Source: Euwallacea fornicatus (taxonomy: Eukaryota; Arthropoda; Insecta; Coleoptera; Curculionidae). Taken from it: 64,000 bases of DNA. This document shows positions 1 to 10,784 of the stretch, piece by piece. Location: the NCBI RefSeq assembly GCF_040115645.1, contig NC_089562.1, positions 1,984,001-2,048,000 on the forward strand, in the 5' to 3' direction. The translations under genes and the position numbers were made by a program. Numbering within the stretch: position 1 is the first letter of the stretch; the number at the start of each line of letters is the position of its first letter. The notes beneath the pieces are model-generated. The model had not been told where the DNA came from. It was given only the letters and a program-made list of their open reading frames with translations, and made no database searches.

Positions 1-61
1 TAATTATTTCCATAAACCTTCACTTCAACCATCAGCAAACTAAAATCCCTTTACTTTTTAG

Positions 62-992
62 GTATGATCTCAGCACCGTATGCCAAGTTCTCCTGAAAAA
101 AACACCTTCAAATCTCCTAATAAAAACCTTTCAATGCAACCAATGCTTCAAATTCTTCTCCACGAAAAAGTATCTGAAGCGACACATCAAGAATCACCTT
201 AGAAATCTCATGAGGCAGTTTAAATGCCTTCATTGCAGCAAAACCTTCGCTTCCAACTACGCCCTGAAAAGCCACATGGAGGTGCATGAGAATCGCCCAG
301 CAATCTTTGAATGCGACATTTGTAGCAAGAAGTTCAAAAGGCTTAAAAATCTGGATTTGCACCGGAGGAGGCACACCAAAGACTTTGTAATTGAATGTGA
401 GGAGTGCCATCAGGGGTTCGTTTGTAAGGGGGATTATGTGCAGCACGTGAGGAACCGCCACGATGGGGGGAAGGAGAAGGTTGTATGTTTTGTGTGCGGC
501 AAAGACATGATCAAAGGACACCTGAAGCGGCATATGGAGAATGTCCATGGTGAGACTGGAGAGTTTCCATGCGAGCTGTGCGGAAAAGTTTTTGATCGCA
601 AAATCGGGCATGAGAGACACGTGAAGATGTTTCACAATTTGGTACCTCAAGTCTGCGATATTTGCGGACAAGAATTTAGATGGAAACACAGCTTGAGGGA
701 CCATCTGAAGAGCCATGCTGGTGTAAAACCGCACCAATGCACTTACTGCGATAAAGCATTCACTAGAAGCGACTTCTTGAAGCAGCATATTCGTACTCAT
801 ACTGGTCAAAGACCCTTTGAGTGTCCTGAATGCGGAAAGGGCTTCACGCAGGCCACCCCTTTGAAAGTTCACATGAAGGGAGTTCATAAGAACCAGAGTT
901 TTGGGGGCGTGAAGAAAACAGAAACGGTTGTGAGTTTTGATGCTCTGTTTCCAATGCAGGCGGAGGTTGGTATTGGGCCGTTGCAATCTTGA
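62..992 (+). CDS. M1: terminal exon, nine C2H2 fingers (family A)
   Basis: The AG at 60-61 ends the intron, base 62 completes a split codon and the frame runs 309 residues to TGA. Nine fingers occupy about residues 23-277. Finger 5 has 11 rather than 12 residues between Cys2 and His1. The last finger carries TQATPLKVH, a signature that is second to last in M2-M4, and is followed by an unrelated tail of about 30 residues, so the usual tenth finger has been lost. The first in-frame ATG (210) lies after finger 1, so starting there would cut the array. A nuclear DNA-binding role follows from the fold; the target is unknown. Sequence upstream of base 1 is not visible, so a shared exon could lie there. 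Confidence 0.85.
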
Positions 993-1329
993 GTGCAACT
1001 TTACCACAAGAATGGTTTTTCATCCATATTATTCTCTAGGTAAAGTTAATAATATTTTGGCCCATTGGCCTTAAGCGAGAGAAATTTTATTATTTAAAGA
1101 TTTTGTTTAATTTTTTTTTTCATTCTACATAAATAATAATAATAATATATTACGTTATTTGTATTTTTGTTGTTGTTAAGTAATTTACGGTGTTGTTGAT
1201 TTAAATTAAAAATTTGATAATCGCGGTTTTGTTTTTATGAGTACCACACTACATCATCCTTAGGTCAACAGGTCAAAGGTAAGTAAATCTCTCTTCAAAT
1301 TATTTTTTCAATTGAAATTAATTTTCTAG
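993..1329 (+). other. Spacer M1-M2
   Basis: AT-rich, no coding potential on either strand. It holds the M1 3' UTR with ATTAAA at 1205-1210, a donor-like GTAAGT at 1279-1284 with no open frame behind it, and the pyrimidine tract of the M2 acceptor (AG at 1328-1329). No promoter is evident. Confidence 0.6.
1205..1210 (+). terminator. Poly(A) signal ATTAAA for M1
   Basis: Common variant hexamer about 213 bases after the M1 stop and before the M2 acceptor. Confidence 0.4.
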
Positions 1330-2182
1330 ATTTTGCACCATTTGCATAAAACCGTTCAAAAGTCTCAGCGCCTTAAACAAACACCTCATTTGCCATCAAA
1401 ACGAAAGGCCTCATAAATGCCAAATCTGCCTTAAGGCCTTTAAACGCAAATACGATATTACAATTCATATGGCAGTTCATGGACACCACTCTCAATTCAA
1501 CTGCAACTACTGCCCTAAAACCTTCAAGACCAAACAAGCCTTCCTAGTCCATCGAAGAAGGCATTTGAAGGAATACCAGGTTTTTTGCGATATTTGCAAC
1601 AAAGGCTTCGTCACCAAACCTGAATACCTTAAACATCAGGAATACCGCCATGGAACTAATGGCAATGTATGCGAAATTTGCGGTAGAGCTTTATATGACA
1701 AGGTATCACTTGCGAATCACTTAAAAACCCATAAGGAAGACCATTACGAGAAAAAATACAAATGCCAGCTCTGTAATAAAGAATTTTTCATTGAGAGAGG
1801 TTTGCAGCAGCATCATAAACGAATTCATGAAAATGGAGGACAAAAGTACTTCTGTCACATATGCGGCAAAGAAGTTCATTCAAAAGAGAGCCTCAAGGGA
1901 CACGTTAACCTCCACAAGGGTGACAAACCTAATAAATGTCCTCAATGTGAAAAGAGCTTTGTCCTAAGAACCACATTAAAGCAGCATCTGCTGACTCATT
2001 CGGGTGAAAAACCACATTGCTGCAGCTTTTGCGGGAAAGGGTTTACGCAGAGGAGCCCTTTGAAGTTGCACATAATGACGCATTTAGGGCAAAGACCCTT
2101 TGAGTGTACCTTGTGCGATGGGAAGTTTGTTAGTAAGGCCCAGTTGAACTACCACGTTAAGAATAAACATTTGCATGTTTGA
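1330..2182 (+). CDS. M2: terminal exon, ten C2H2 fingers (family A)
   Basis: Open from the AG at 1328-1329 for 283 residues. The protein is almost all fingers: finger 1 (CTIC...HLICH) begins at residue 2, so the upstream exon must supply the start codon. The first in-frame Met (1469) is at the end of finger 2. Fingers 4-10 align one for one with M3 and M4, including an atypical NVCEICGRALYDK finger and HICGKEVHSKESLKGH. The penultimate finger has TQRSPLKLH and the last ends in C2H2 (HVKNKH). Linkers of the TGEKP type occur only between fingers 8 and 10. No internal intron. Confidence 0.88.
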
Positions 2183-2316
2183 AGACTTTGTTTCATTTTG
2201 AATTATGTTCCTGGTTGAAATTTTGAAGTAAGATTTTAACAATTTTCCTATTTCCATTCATAGGCACGGATGATGAATTTCCGAAGTCTCGAATGTTCTG
2301 AATATGGGGCGTAGGA

Positions 2317-2322
2317 AATAAA
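2317..2322 (+). terminator. Poly(A) signal AATAAA for M2
   Basis: Canonical hexamer 135 bases after the M2 stop and about 1 kb before the next acceptor. Confidence 0.6.
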
Positions 2323-2777
2323 CATGTGTAATTTTGCCAATTTATTGTGATTTGTTCATTATTCAGTAATTAGGTAAAATCAGTAAAATTAGGAAAAAGG
2401 AATTGTTCGATGTTTGCTTGAGCTATTTTGAAAGTTTGTTAGCGAGTAGTATGTTAGATATTCTCCTATCCCACTCGTCCCCTAAAACTATGCATTTCCT
2501 AACCAGTTTAACATTATTTTAATCATTCCAACACTCTTTGCAATTTTTGTTCTAAATGTCTCGATGCCCTTAAATTAAGGGCAATAAACACTGAATTTAT
2601 CAAAAATTGTATGTGTCAAAAATCTGGAAAGTGCTAAATCAGGTAATCAGTACTTTTCAAAACGATTTTTCTTTTTATCGAATGTCTCGAAATAATAAAC
2701 TTAATAAAACAAATTGGTTTATAAAATCTTGCAGCTCTTCAAAAGTCCCAAAATTTCTCGATTATTTTCTATGGTGG

Positions 2778-3061
2778 TCTCGAAATGCTTAAAATAAGAC
2801 ATGAGAAGTCAAAACTATTAACCATACTCGAAGTCTAGAGGCTGTTCGACGATTTCATTGAAGTTTCGAAATTTTTCTGTTGACCTATCGTAATATCTCG
2901 AGGCTCCTGAATTAATTTATTTTGAAATCTCAGTATTTTTCGATTATTTAGCTCTGAAATGTCAATGATATTCAAAGCAATTTCTGCTGAAGTCTCGAAA
3001 CTCTTCAATTTATTTCTTTTAAACTCTCGAGGTTCTTCAATTGGATTGTTGTGGTCCGGAA
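2778..3061. repeat. Decayed ~32-bp tandem repeat
   Basis: A TCTCGA-like core recurs at 2864 (TTTCGA), 2896 (TCTCGA), 2928 (TCTCAG), 2960 (TGTCAA), 2993 (TCTCGA), 3025 (TCTCGA) and 3056 (TCCGGA), a step of 32-33 bases. Out-of-register copies lie at 2559, 2685, 2756, 2778 and 2826. Segments between the cores share words such as CTCTTCAATT. Other positions have diverged heavily, so this is an old minisatellite. Confidence 0.5.
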
Positions 3062-3309
3062 TATCTGAAAGTAGCACTTAAGGAATCAAGAGAACATCAA
3101 AACCAGTTGCCATTTTTCTCTGCAAAGTCTTGTAGTTCATAACTTAAAATTCACGAAAACGGAGGCAGCTTTGAGACTTCAGAACGCTAAAATTCGCACT
3201 ACATCTCTAAATTCATGAAATACTGAGTTTTCAAAGCGCTTGTCTAACCCGAATTAATCCCCAAACTCGTACATTTTGAAAAAACCTAATTAGATTTTAT
3301 CTTTTTTAG

Positions 3310-4234
3310 ATCTGACGTGCTCACAGTAATCCTGCAAGAATTCAAATCTGACGAGGTAAAACCGGTAAGTGTGCAATGCCCTCATTGTACTAGGATCTGC
3401 AAGAACAGAAGGGTTTTAAAGAGGCACCTGGTCAGCCATGAAGAAGCGAGACCCTTTTCCTGTCCAATATGCAGTCGAGCATTCAAAAGAAACCATGAAG
3501 TCAACAATCATATGAAGTCGGTCCACGAAAAGAACAAGCAGTTCCACTGCAATCAATGTCCTAAAGTATTTAAAACCAAGCATGGTTTCATGGATCACAT
3601 GAACCGCCACCTAAAGCGCTTTGTGGCTAAATGTGAAGAGTGTCAACGAGGCTTTGTGACGAGACAAGAGTTCGAGGCCCACAACAATAAGAAACACAAC
3701 GAAAGAAGGGAAACTTTGGTTTGTTTTGTCTGCGGCAGGACTTGCGTAGACCAAGCTTCTCTTAAAGGCCATCTGCGTACTCACGAGGATGGTTATCATG
3801 ATGAAAAGTTCACCTGTGAACATTGCGGCAAGAAATTTGCTCAAAAAAAGGGCCTTAATCATCATTATATAAGAAAACACAAAGATGGAGGCGAGCGATA
3901 TATATGTGACCTTTGTGGCAAAGAAGTCAACTCGATGCGAAGCCTCAAAGGGCATAAGTTGCTCCATGAAGGGCTGAAGCCCTTGCAGTGTCCGTTTTGC
4001 ACTAAATGCTTCGTTTTGGACAGTACACTTAAACAACATCTGCTGACGCATACTGGGGAAAGACCGCACAAGTGCGATTTGTGCGGGAAGTGTTTCACTC
4101 AAAGGGGACCATTAAAGGCGCACTTGCGCATGCACACTGGTGAATTGCCTTATGTTTGCGGATTTTGCTCAAGCGCGTTTGCTTCGAAGGCTCAGCTCAA
4201 TTATCATGTAAAGAATAAACATACTAAAGTGTAA
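3310..4234 (+). CDS. M3: terminal exon, ten C2H2 fingers (family A)
   Basis: The AG at 3308-3309 opens a 307-residue frame. About 20 residues of linker precede ten fingers ending within a few residues of the stop. The first in-frame ATG is at 3512 inside finger 2. Fingers correspond to those of M2 and M4: finger 5 LVCFVCGRTCVDQASLKGH, finger 7 CDLCGKEVNSMRSLKGH, penultimate TQRGPLKAH and a C2H2 last finger. Finger 1 has an extra cysteine (CTRICKNRR). The stop is only 99 bases from the M4 acceptor AG. No introns. Confidence 0.88.
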
Positions 4235-4285
4235 TTTTTGACAGTGTTTTCTTCACCAATTTTATTATGACAGCCGGCAAAGGTA

Positions 4286-4291
4286 AATAAA
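4286..4291 (+). terminator. Poly(A) signal AATAAA for M3
   Basis: Lies 52 bases after the M3 stop and 42 bases before the M4 acceptor AG, so the end of M3 and the start of M4 share one short interval. Confidence 0.55.
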
Positions 4292-4333
4292 TGTAGATAT
4301 GGAATTGCCCTCTCTAACTCTAAGCTATTTCAG

Positions 4334-5285
4334 GTACTCCACAATAAATCCTGAGGTGATTGAAGAAGCAGACACTAGATGTACAAGAAGGAAAACTTAT
4401 GCCACGACTAAAGCTGCAAGAACTTGTGAAATATGCGAGAAAGTTTTCTCAGACTATCGCCAGCTTACCAGACACCTTTTAGTCCACTCAGACGAGAAAC
4501 CGTTTAAGTGCAGCAGCTGCAGCAAATGCTTCAAAAGCAAAGCCCAAATGAAAATGCATCAGGATCGTGTTCATCTAGGCCTGGCAAAAGCATTTGAGTG
4601 TGATATATGCGGCATTGTCCTCAAATCTAAAGGTTCTCTAAACATTCACAAGAAGCGACATTTGAAGCAATACGTCGCAGAATGCGAGAATTGCAAAATT
4701 GGGTTCGTCACCAATCAGGAGTATATTAATCACATGGGCTCGAAACATGGGCCCAGCAATCACGTGTGCAACATTTGCGGCAGGAGTTGCTACGATAAAG
4801 CAGCCCTGCGAGGGCACATGGCCACACACGCGAAAGATTACGGCTTAAACCCCAACATCAAATGCTCAATCTGCGACAAGACATTTCTCCAAGAAAAATA
4901 CGTGAAGCATCACATGCAGCGCAAACACGAAAACGGCGGGCAAAGCTTCATATGTCACTTATGCGGTAAACAGGTCAACTCCAAACGATCATTAAGGGAC
5001 CACATGTACATTCACCAGGGCATTAAGCCCTTAGAGTGTAAGGAGTGTGGCAAGTCCTTCGGTTTGAGAACTACATTGAAGCTACATATGAGGACTCACA
5101 CTGGACAGAGACCCTATGAGTGCACTTTGTGCGGGAAGAGTTTCACTCAGAGGACGCCACTGACTGTGCATATGCGATACCATACGGGGGAAAGACCTTA
5201 CGTATGCCATTTGTGTGAGGAGAAGTTTGTGAGTGGGGGGCTGTTGAATACGCATATCAGAAAGATGCATGGGAGTAGTATATAA
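4334..5285 (+). CDS. M4: terminal exon, ten C2H2 fingers (family A)
   Basis: The acceptor is TATTTCAG (AG 4332-4333), and the frame runs 316 residues to TAA. After about 29 linker residues come ten fingers matching M2 and M3. Finger 5 is CNICGRSCYDKAALRGH, the penultimate has TQRTPLTVH, and the last is C2H2 (HIRKMH). Unlike most modules, an in-frame ATG exists upstream of the acceptor at 4299 and reads through it, so M4 could in principle be translated from unspliced RNA with 12 extra residues. The shared splice phase favours the spliced form. No clear AATAAA was seen after the stop. Confidence 0.85.
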
Positions 5286-7445
5286 TGGCTTTAGAGTGAT
5301 GTTATTCATGGTTTTGACATTTGTTCTGTTAAGGAAGTTCAATCAAGAACGAATATTTGAAGAATTGAGTGAAATTTGAATTTTTTTAAATTTTCGCCCC
5401 CTATAAAATTTAAAGGTGGATGTACATATGCGGGATTCGCCGAATCGCGAATAGCGAACAAGTGTAGGTGGATCGGACCGAGCCTATATTCGTTGTTCGT
5501 GACCTTATTCACACAGACGGTATAAATATTGTCATATGTATGCGTGTGTGGATTGAGACCTCGTCAATTTGACAAAAATGGTACGAATAATTTAACCAAT
5601 GGTTTCGGTTGGTTAGCGACTGTTCGGGATTCTTCAAACACCCCATGTGTGGATCTGTTTTATAACCGGCTTTATTTTTTTAGTGGGGGCAGGGGCAAAC
5701 TTTAGCAATTTTTTAATAATTTAGTTTTAAAAAGTATTATTCGTAAGGCTTGAATTAACTTTTCTCTTTTCCTACATTGAGAAGACTGAAAATTTTAATT
5801 ACAACTTATTCTTCATTTGAGATAACTCTCAGATGCGTAATAATAATTTATCATAAAAAAAAACACCTTATCTTGTTTTTTTTTTGGAAAATTCATTACA
5901 AGACCCATTCATTATCATAGTCCATGATAAAATATAAATGATGACTTTGATTTTTGGAATTTATATCCTTTTGTATTTTATGAAAAAATATCATACACAC
6001 GTGTAACCCTACTTATTTAATTTTCGATGAAAACAATATGAGGAAAGAAAAAATATTTTGTATTTTTGATCCAATAACAATATCAAACTCGTATCACAAG
6101 CAGGGACATCAACTACTTTTATGTTAGGTATCAGTTAGCTAACCCTCTGCAGTATCCCTTGAATAATTGTTTTTTATTTTTACATATTTCTCAAGTGAAA
6201 AACTATAATAAAAATATGAGAGTTTTTAATTTGGATGGTATGTTATGACATTTCAGGAATATATTGGCGTTATTGAAATATTATTATAAGCATTTTCATT
6301 GGGAATTCTCAGCTTTACTTGATTTTCAAGATTGATTTTACTTGAGTTAAAATCAAGTCAAACTAAAGTTAAAGAGTTTCATTGTAAAAGTATGTCAACA
6401 ACCAACCAGGACATCATCATTAAATTATCAATTGAAAAGGGTCGAATTTTGTAGCACTTGATTCTTTTTAAGAATATTTTTTCAGCGTATGTTTTTTCTC
6501 AAAGCAATTCCACTTCATTTTCTCTTCAAGTTCTTATTTTATTTATAACTAATCCCTTTTTTATCACGCATTTTTTTAATTTTTGATTATTTTAATTTAG
6601 ATTATTAAAACTCGCGATTCTCTTAAACTTCCCATTTCTCAAATTAATTCCCAGTTTTAAAAAAATTTTGTTTACAAAAGTTGCTTTAGGGTTAGTTCAG
6701 GTTAGTTTGGGTTTGCAGAGTTTTATACTTTTTTACATTTTACATTCTGAGTTTTCAAGCTCACTTCCGGTGAAAAATAATCTAGTTTCGGCTGTTGGTA
6801 CGTTTTATACTCTCTAAAATTATATCTTACAAACGATTTAAGTTACACTGAAATGATTTTCACATTTCCAAATGAAGTTTTCAAGACGGAGAGAAACGTT
6901 AAAATAGAGCTGCAAAAACCATTTTGACGTAACTTTGTTCACAGATTTAAGTTTCAAAAGCATATAAACTTGCCGTCCACGTCAATCTTACCTCATTAAC
7001 CATTCACACTTTGTTGATTATTGAGGTCGAAGTAGATCGTTCTTAATTTTCCACTTCAACTTCTGGAGTATTGCAAAAATCGTATCTGAGACTATTAGTT
7101 TTGATTTTGTTTGTGGATAATCTAACCGAAGCATTTAGATTGAAGGACCTGACCTATGAAGTGGATCCAAGTTATTTAGCAGATTCATACCATCAAAAAT
7201 TGTCTATTATTCACATACACATACATACATTCAGAAAAGTGTACCCCGTCACTTGTAAAAAAAATTTTTAATATTTTTTGGAAAAATTTCAAAAATACTC
7301 TGGTTATTGAAAACTAATCGAACAAACCTGAACTAACCTGCATTACCTAAGTCGTCCGTCAATTTTTTTTTTTAAATACAAATCAATTAACTGAAAAATT
7401 AGGAAATATCATCAAATTCCCACTAATGGCATAAATTTTTTTTAG
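5286..7445. other. Spacer M4-M5
   Basis: AT-rich with no convincing gene. A patch at about 5415-5660 is richer in GC and holds an ATTCGC/GCGAAT inverted repeat. A 10-bp stem (ACTTGATTTT 6317-6326, AAAATCAAGT 6349-6358) lies further on. A 66-codon frame at 7071-7271 starts at TTG, has a hydrophobic stretch and no support. Confidence 0.5.
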
Positions 7446-8718
7446 CCGCCCATTACGCTTGTCTCGCAGACCCAAACGTTACAGTAATGACCAAAGTACC
7501 ACCGTCACAGATCTGAAAATCAAAGTGATTAATTTTCTGTGCCAGTACTGCAACATTAACTTCAAAAACGAACGTGACCTTCACAAACACATGAAGACGC
7601 ACCAAATAGAAGACACTCAGTGCAAAGCGTGCGATAAAGTGTTCAAAAACGCCAGGATTTTAAAGGCTCATGTGAGAAACATTCACTTGATGCCTAGGAC
7701 TAAATTTGAGTGTTGCGGGGTGGTTTATGTAGTCCAAGAAAAGTATAAAGCTCATAGAGATAAATATCATAACGATCGATTTGATAGGCTTCCAGATAAA
7801 AGTTTCAAGTGTAAAATTTGCAATAAAATTGTTCAATCATACCAGACGATCTTGGACCACATCAACACCAAACACACCAAATACTCCACGTATTGCTGTA
7901 ACATCTGCAGCAATTCGTATCATTCTTCATCAGTGTTGAAGAATCACATGAGAAAGCACGATAAACCTCAGGTGAACTTAATTAAAGTCACCTATGCTTG
8001 CGGAAGGTGCCAAAAAGAATACTCGACAGCAGAGTCTCTGGAAGCCCATAACATAACTTCTCACACAGAACATTATGATAAAACTGCAGAGGGGAAATTC
8101 CAGTGTAAATACTGTCCAAAACTGGTTGTGGCCAAAATCTCCATTGAAGAACACCTAAACTTCGCCCATCTCAACGACAAAAGTTGCGTATGCTCCAAAT
8201 GCGGCAAAAACTGCTATTCTCAAATTTCCTTGAGAAGACACGAAGTAGTTCATGAGGAGAAGAGGGACGTTAGATGTGAGGAGTGTAACAAGTACTTCAG
8301 AGACTCTCAGCATTTGAAGATACACTGGAAGTCTGTGCATGAACGTTTGGTCACATGTTCCGGACATGTTTCTAGGTCGCATGAAGAATTAATAAAACAT
8401 TTGAATGATATTCCTGCTTCGGATCAAAACGAAATTGAAACTCTGGTGGTTGAAGAGTTTGAAGATAATGAAGATACTGCTGCTGAGAGGGTTGAAGATG
8501 TAATTGCTGCAGAGGAAGACCTTAATGTTGTATTTGAGAAAGTGGAGAACGGTGTGGATTTCCATGCTTCTGACCAAAACGTTGCCTCTCTTGATATAGA
8601 TAATGTTGAGTTCCTCAGTACTGATGTAAATGGAACGCTTCTAGATCAAAGCCTGATTGATATGACCGAAGGGAGCAATAATGATCAAGGCACCATTACA
8701 ATTTTTTTATCTCAATAA
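7446..8718 (+). CDS. M5: terminal exon, divergent zinc-finger array with acidic tail
   Basis: Open from the AG at 7444-7445 for 423 residues. About eight canonical C2H2 fingers lie between residues 32 and 298. Two units are broken: the third has adjacent cysteines only (FECCGVV) in place of C-x2-C, and a last remnant (LVTCSGHVSRSHEE) lacks a Cys pair. No TGEKP linkers are present, so the array is probably less tightly ordered on DNA. The final ~110 residues are finger-free and rich in Asp/Glu (for example VVEEFEDNEDTAAERVED), which could be an activation or protein-contact region. This is the least similar neighbour of family A. The stop codon is embedded in AATAAA. Confidence 0.85.
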
Positions 8719-8719
8719 A
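8714..8719 (+). terminator. Poly(A) signal AATAAA overlapping the M5 stop codon
   Basis: The TAA stop (8716-8718) lies inside the hexamer. The M6 acceptor AG is only 94 bases further on, so the M5 3' UTR must be minimal or another signal is used. Confidence 0.5.
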
Positions 8720-8814
8720 TTAAGTTATCATATATGACTTCTTTTTTAATTCTTTTAACGTTTCTGTTCACAAATCATACAAATCATAAAGCCAATACTA
8801 CCTCAATTTCGTAG

Positions 8815-9742
8815 GTTCTTTCCTCGCTCCAAGCTCAAGGAACTTCAAAAAATATTCCTCAAAACTTCCTCTAAAGCAGACCTGGAACTTACCGTTGAAA
8901 AGGACCATAAAATTCGCTTTACTTGTGAGGTTTGTGAGTACACTGCCAAGCACAGCCTGGATTTCGCCCTACATTCCAAAACTCACACCGAAAAGTATTA
9001 CTGCCAATATTGCTCGTATAAAACCAATAAAGAATCCAATATTGAAAAGCACATGAAGCGACACAGTAGCAGGAAAGCTGCTAATTGTAATGTATGTCTT
9101 GGAGTTTTCACGGATGATATCCAGGCGAAGGAGCACAAGAATTTCCACTCTGGAGAAATGCCGTTTAGTTGCCAGATGTGCGGAAAGCATTTTATGTTCT
9201 CTTGGCTATTAAATGCCCACAACAGGTATGTTCGTTAGAATATTCCATTAACTCTAATTTTAAATAATATTTATAGATTTCTGCATCACGGACTTGTCAA
9301 GGAAAACGACCACTACACTTGCCTGTTCTGCAAACTCACCTTCGGCACAAAGTCCGGCTTGAAAAAGCACCAATCCCGCAAACACGAGCCCAAAGTCCAG
9401 CATCTTTGTGATATCTGTGGCAAAAGCCTTTCCAGTGCAGAAACATTGAAATTTCATAAAAGAACCCATACTGGATATAAACCCCACGTTTGCAATAATT
9501 GCGGGAAAAGTTTCTGCAAAAAGGGGCTTTTGGTTGAGCACGAAAGGGTGCATACCAGGGAAAGACCCTTTTTGTGCATGGTGTGCAATAAGGGCTTCAG
9601 CCAGAGGGGCCCTTTAAAGATTCACCTGAGGATCCACAGTGGAGAGAGACCATTTGTTTGCAGGTTTTGTGGGAAGGGGTGCATTTGCAAAAGTGTCTTG
9701 GATGCCCATTTGAAGAGCTGTGCAGGAAGAGTTAGCACTTAG
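8815..9742 (+). CDS. M6: two-exon terminal module, nine fingers (family B)
   Basis: Exons 8815-9225 and 9277-9742, joined across a 51-base intron (AACAG/GTATG ... TTATAG). The split codon is AG/A (Arg), phase 2, inside finger 4 (CGKHFMFSWLLNAH). With the intron removed the frame gives nine fingers. Reading through hits a stop at 9236-9238. The linker is about 40 residues and the first in-frame Met (9053) is in finger 2. M7-M9 have no intron at this place. Finger 8 has SQRGPLKIH and the last finger ends C2HC (HLKSC). It begins only 96 bases after M5. Confidence 0.85.
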
Positions 9743-10784
9743 GAAAAATCATGATTTACCTGTAATAGAGAGTATTATTGTTTGTGTGCCATTGTATTTT
9801 TATTACTTGAAAGACGATTATTTAGTTAAGTTATTGTTCTTGTTATCGTGGTTTTTCTATGACGTACAAGTCATAGAACATGTGTGTCCTAAAATAGTAA
9901 AGATTTATTGAGAAATTGGAAAGTAGAACAGATAAAGAGATTATTTTTGGTGACTATAATTTTTAGGGAATTTGGCGAATGTCGAAAACTTCAAAAAAAG
10001 TTCTTCTAATTTTGACTACGCCTGTAAAATTTCAATTAGTTTAGTTGCTGAATATACATATGGGGTAGCACAGGAAATATTGCAAATTTTCAAGCAGACG
10101 GAAAACAAATTCATAAGATCGTTTGAAAACCAGAACTAGCTCGACAAATATTTAAGCAGATTTGTACTGAGACCTTTTACGCAATTTTACAGATTTCTTC
10201 TCCGGATCCCATATTAGGAAATATTTGAATCTTTCGTAACGTGTGCTATATTGTGACGTAATTGCACGGAGATTTACAGAATTGTTATTATAAAATCGAA
10301 GCTTGGATATTTTTTTTCTATTACTATATATTTAATCATTACCTGAGTATGCATTGAAAGCCTGAAAAAAATTGGAATTTTTTTTCTCAATTTTGGCAAA
10401 ACTCATACGTAACTACGGCAGCTTAAAGCTGTCCACATACGCCACCATACATTAAATTGGGAAGACCACCAGTTGTCTGGAACTTTCATATTTTAATCGC
10501 TTTTCGATTTGTTACAGGTTATAAGATCTCAATATATTTATCACCATTTTGAGACATGTTTTTTGCCACATTTCAGGTCTTATCTGAGAGCTTTAGTTTA
10601 TGATTTATCAGTTGTTAAGTGCCATTACAGATTGCCGTTATTGACTTGTTGTTTAATTTAAAAAAAAAATAAATTAATTCTTAACATTTTTTACTATCAT
10701 TCTTCAAACATGGTAAGTATTAATCCCCATTCACCAATCACCTATAATACCAAAAATACACATTCTAATAATCACCTCTTTTAG
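9743..10784. other. Spacer M6-M7
   Basis: No gene. A perfect 9-bp stem with a 6-base loop (TTCTATGAC 9855-9863, GTCATAGAA 9870-9878) lies in the presumed M6 3' UTR. The rest is AT-rich and ends in the M7 acceptor tract. Confidence 0.5.

Larger units (their letters stand above)
2183..3309 (+). other. Spacer M2-M3 with a decayed tandem repeat
   Basis: No gene seen. The left part is the M2 3' UTR. From about 2550 the text is dominated by recurring TCTCGA-type words, described separately. The M3 pyrimidine tract and AG (3308-3309) close it. Confidence 0.6.

Noticed and set aside
117..1007. Long minus-strand frames opposite M1 and most other modules (for example 40840-39725, 35051-34545)
   Set aside because: They mirror zinc-finger codons on the other strand, with repeated L-x-P/V-H words from reversed TGEKP and His-Cys text. 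No domain or splice signals of their own.
2864..3061. CRISPR-like array for the 32-base periodic repeat
   Set aside because: Eukaryotic setting, repeat cores of six bases and no conserved full repeats or unique spacers.
4268..4283. ATG-ACA-GCC-GGC-AAA-G before GTAAAT as a private first exon of M4
   Set aside because: It would leave one base (phase 1), which does not fit the phase-2 acceptor of M4, and the donor is weak.
7071..7271. 66-codon frame with a hydrophobic start, possible small secreted protein
   Set aside because: It begins at TTG, has no ATG and no recognised family, and lies in AT-rich spacer.
10710..10718. ATG immediately before GTAAGT upstream of M7
   Set aside because: Only the Met codon, phase 0, in AT-rich text with no promoter signs.
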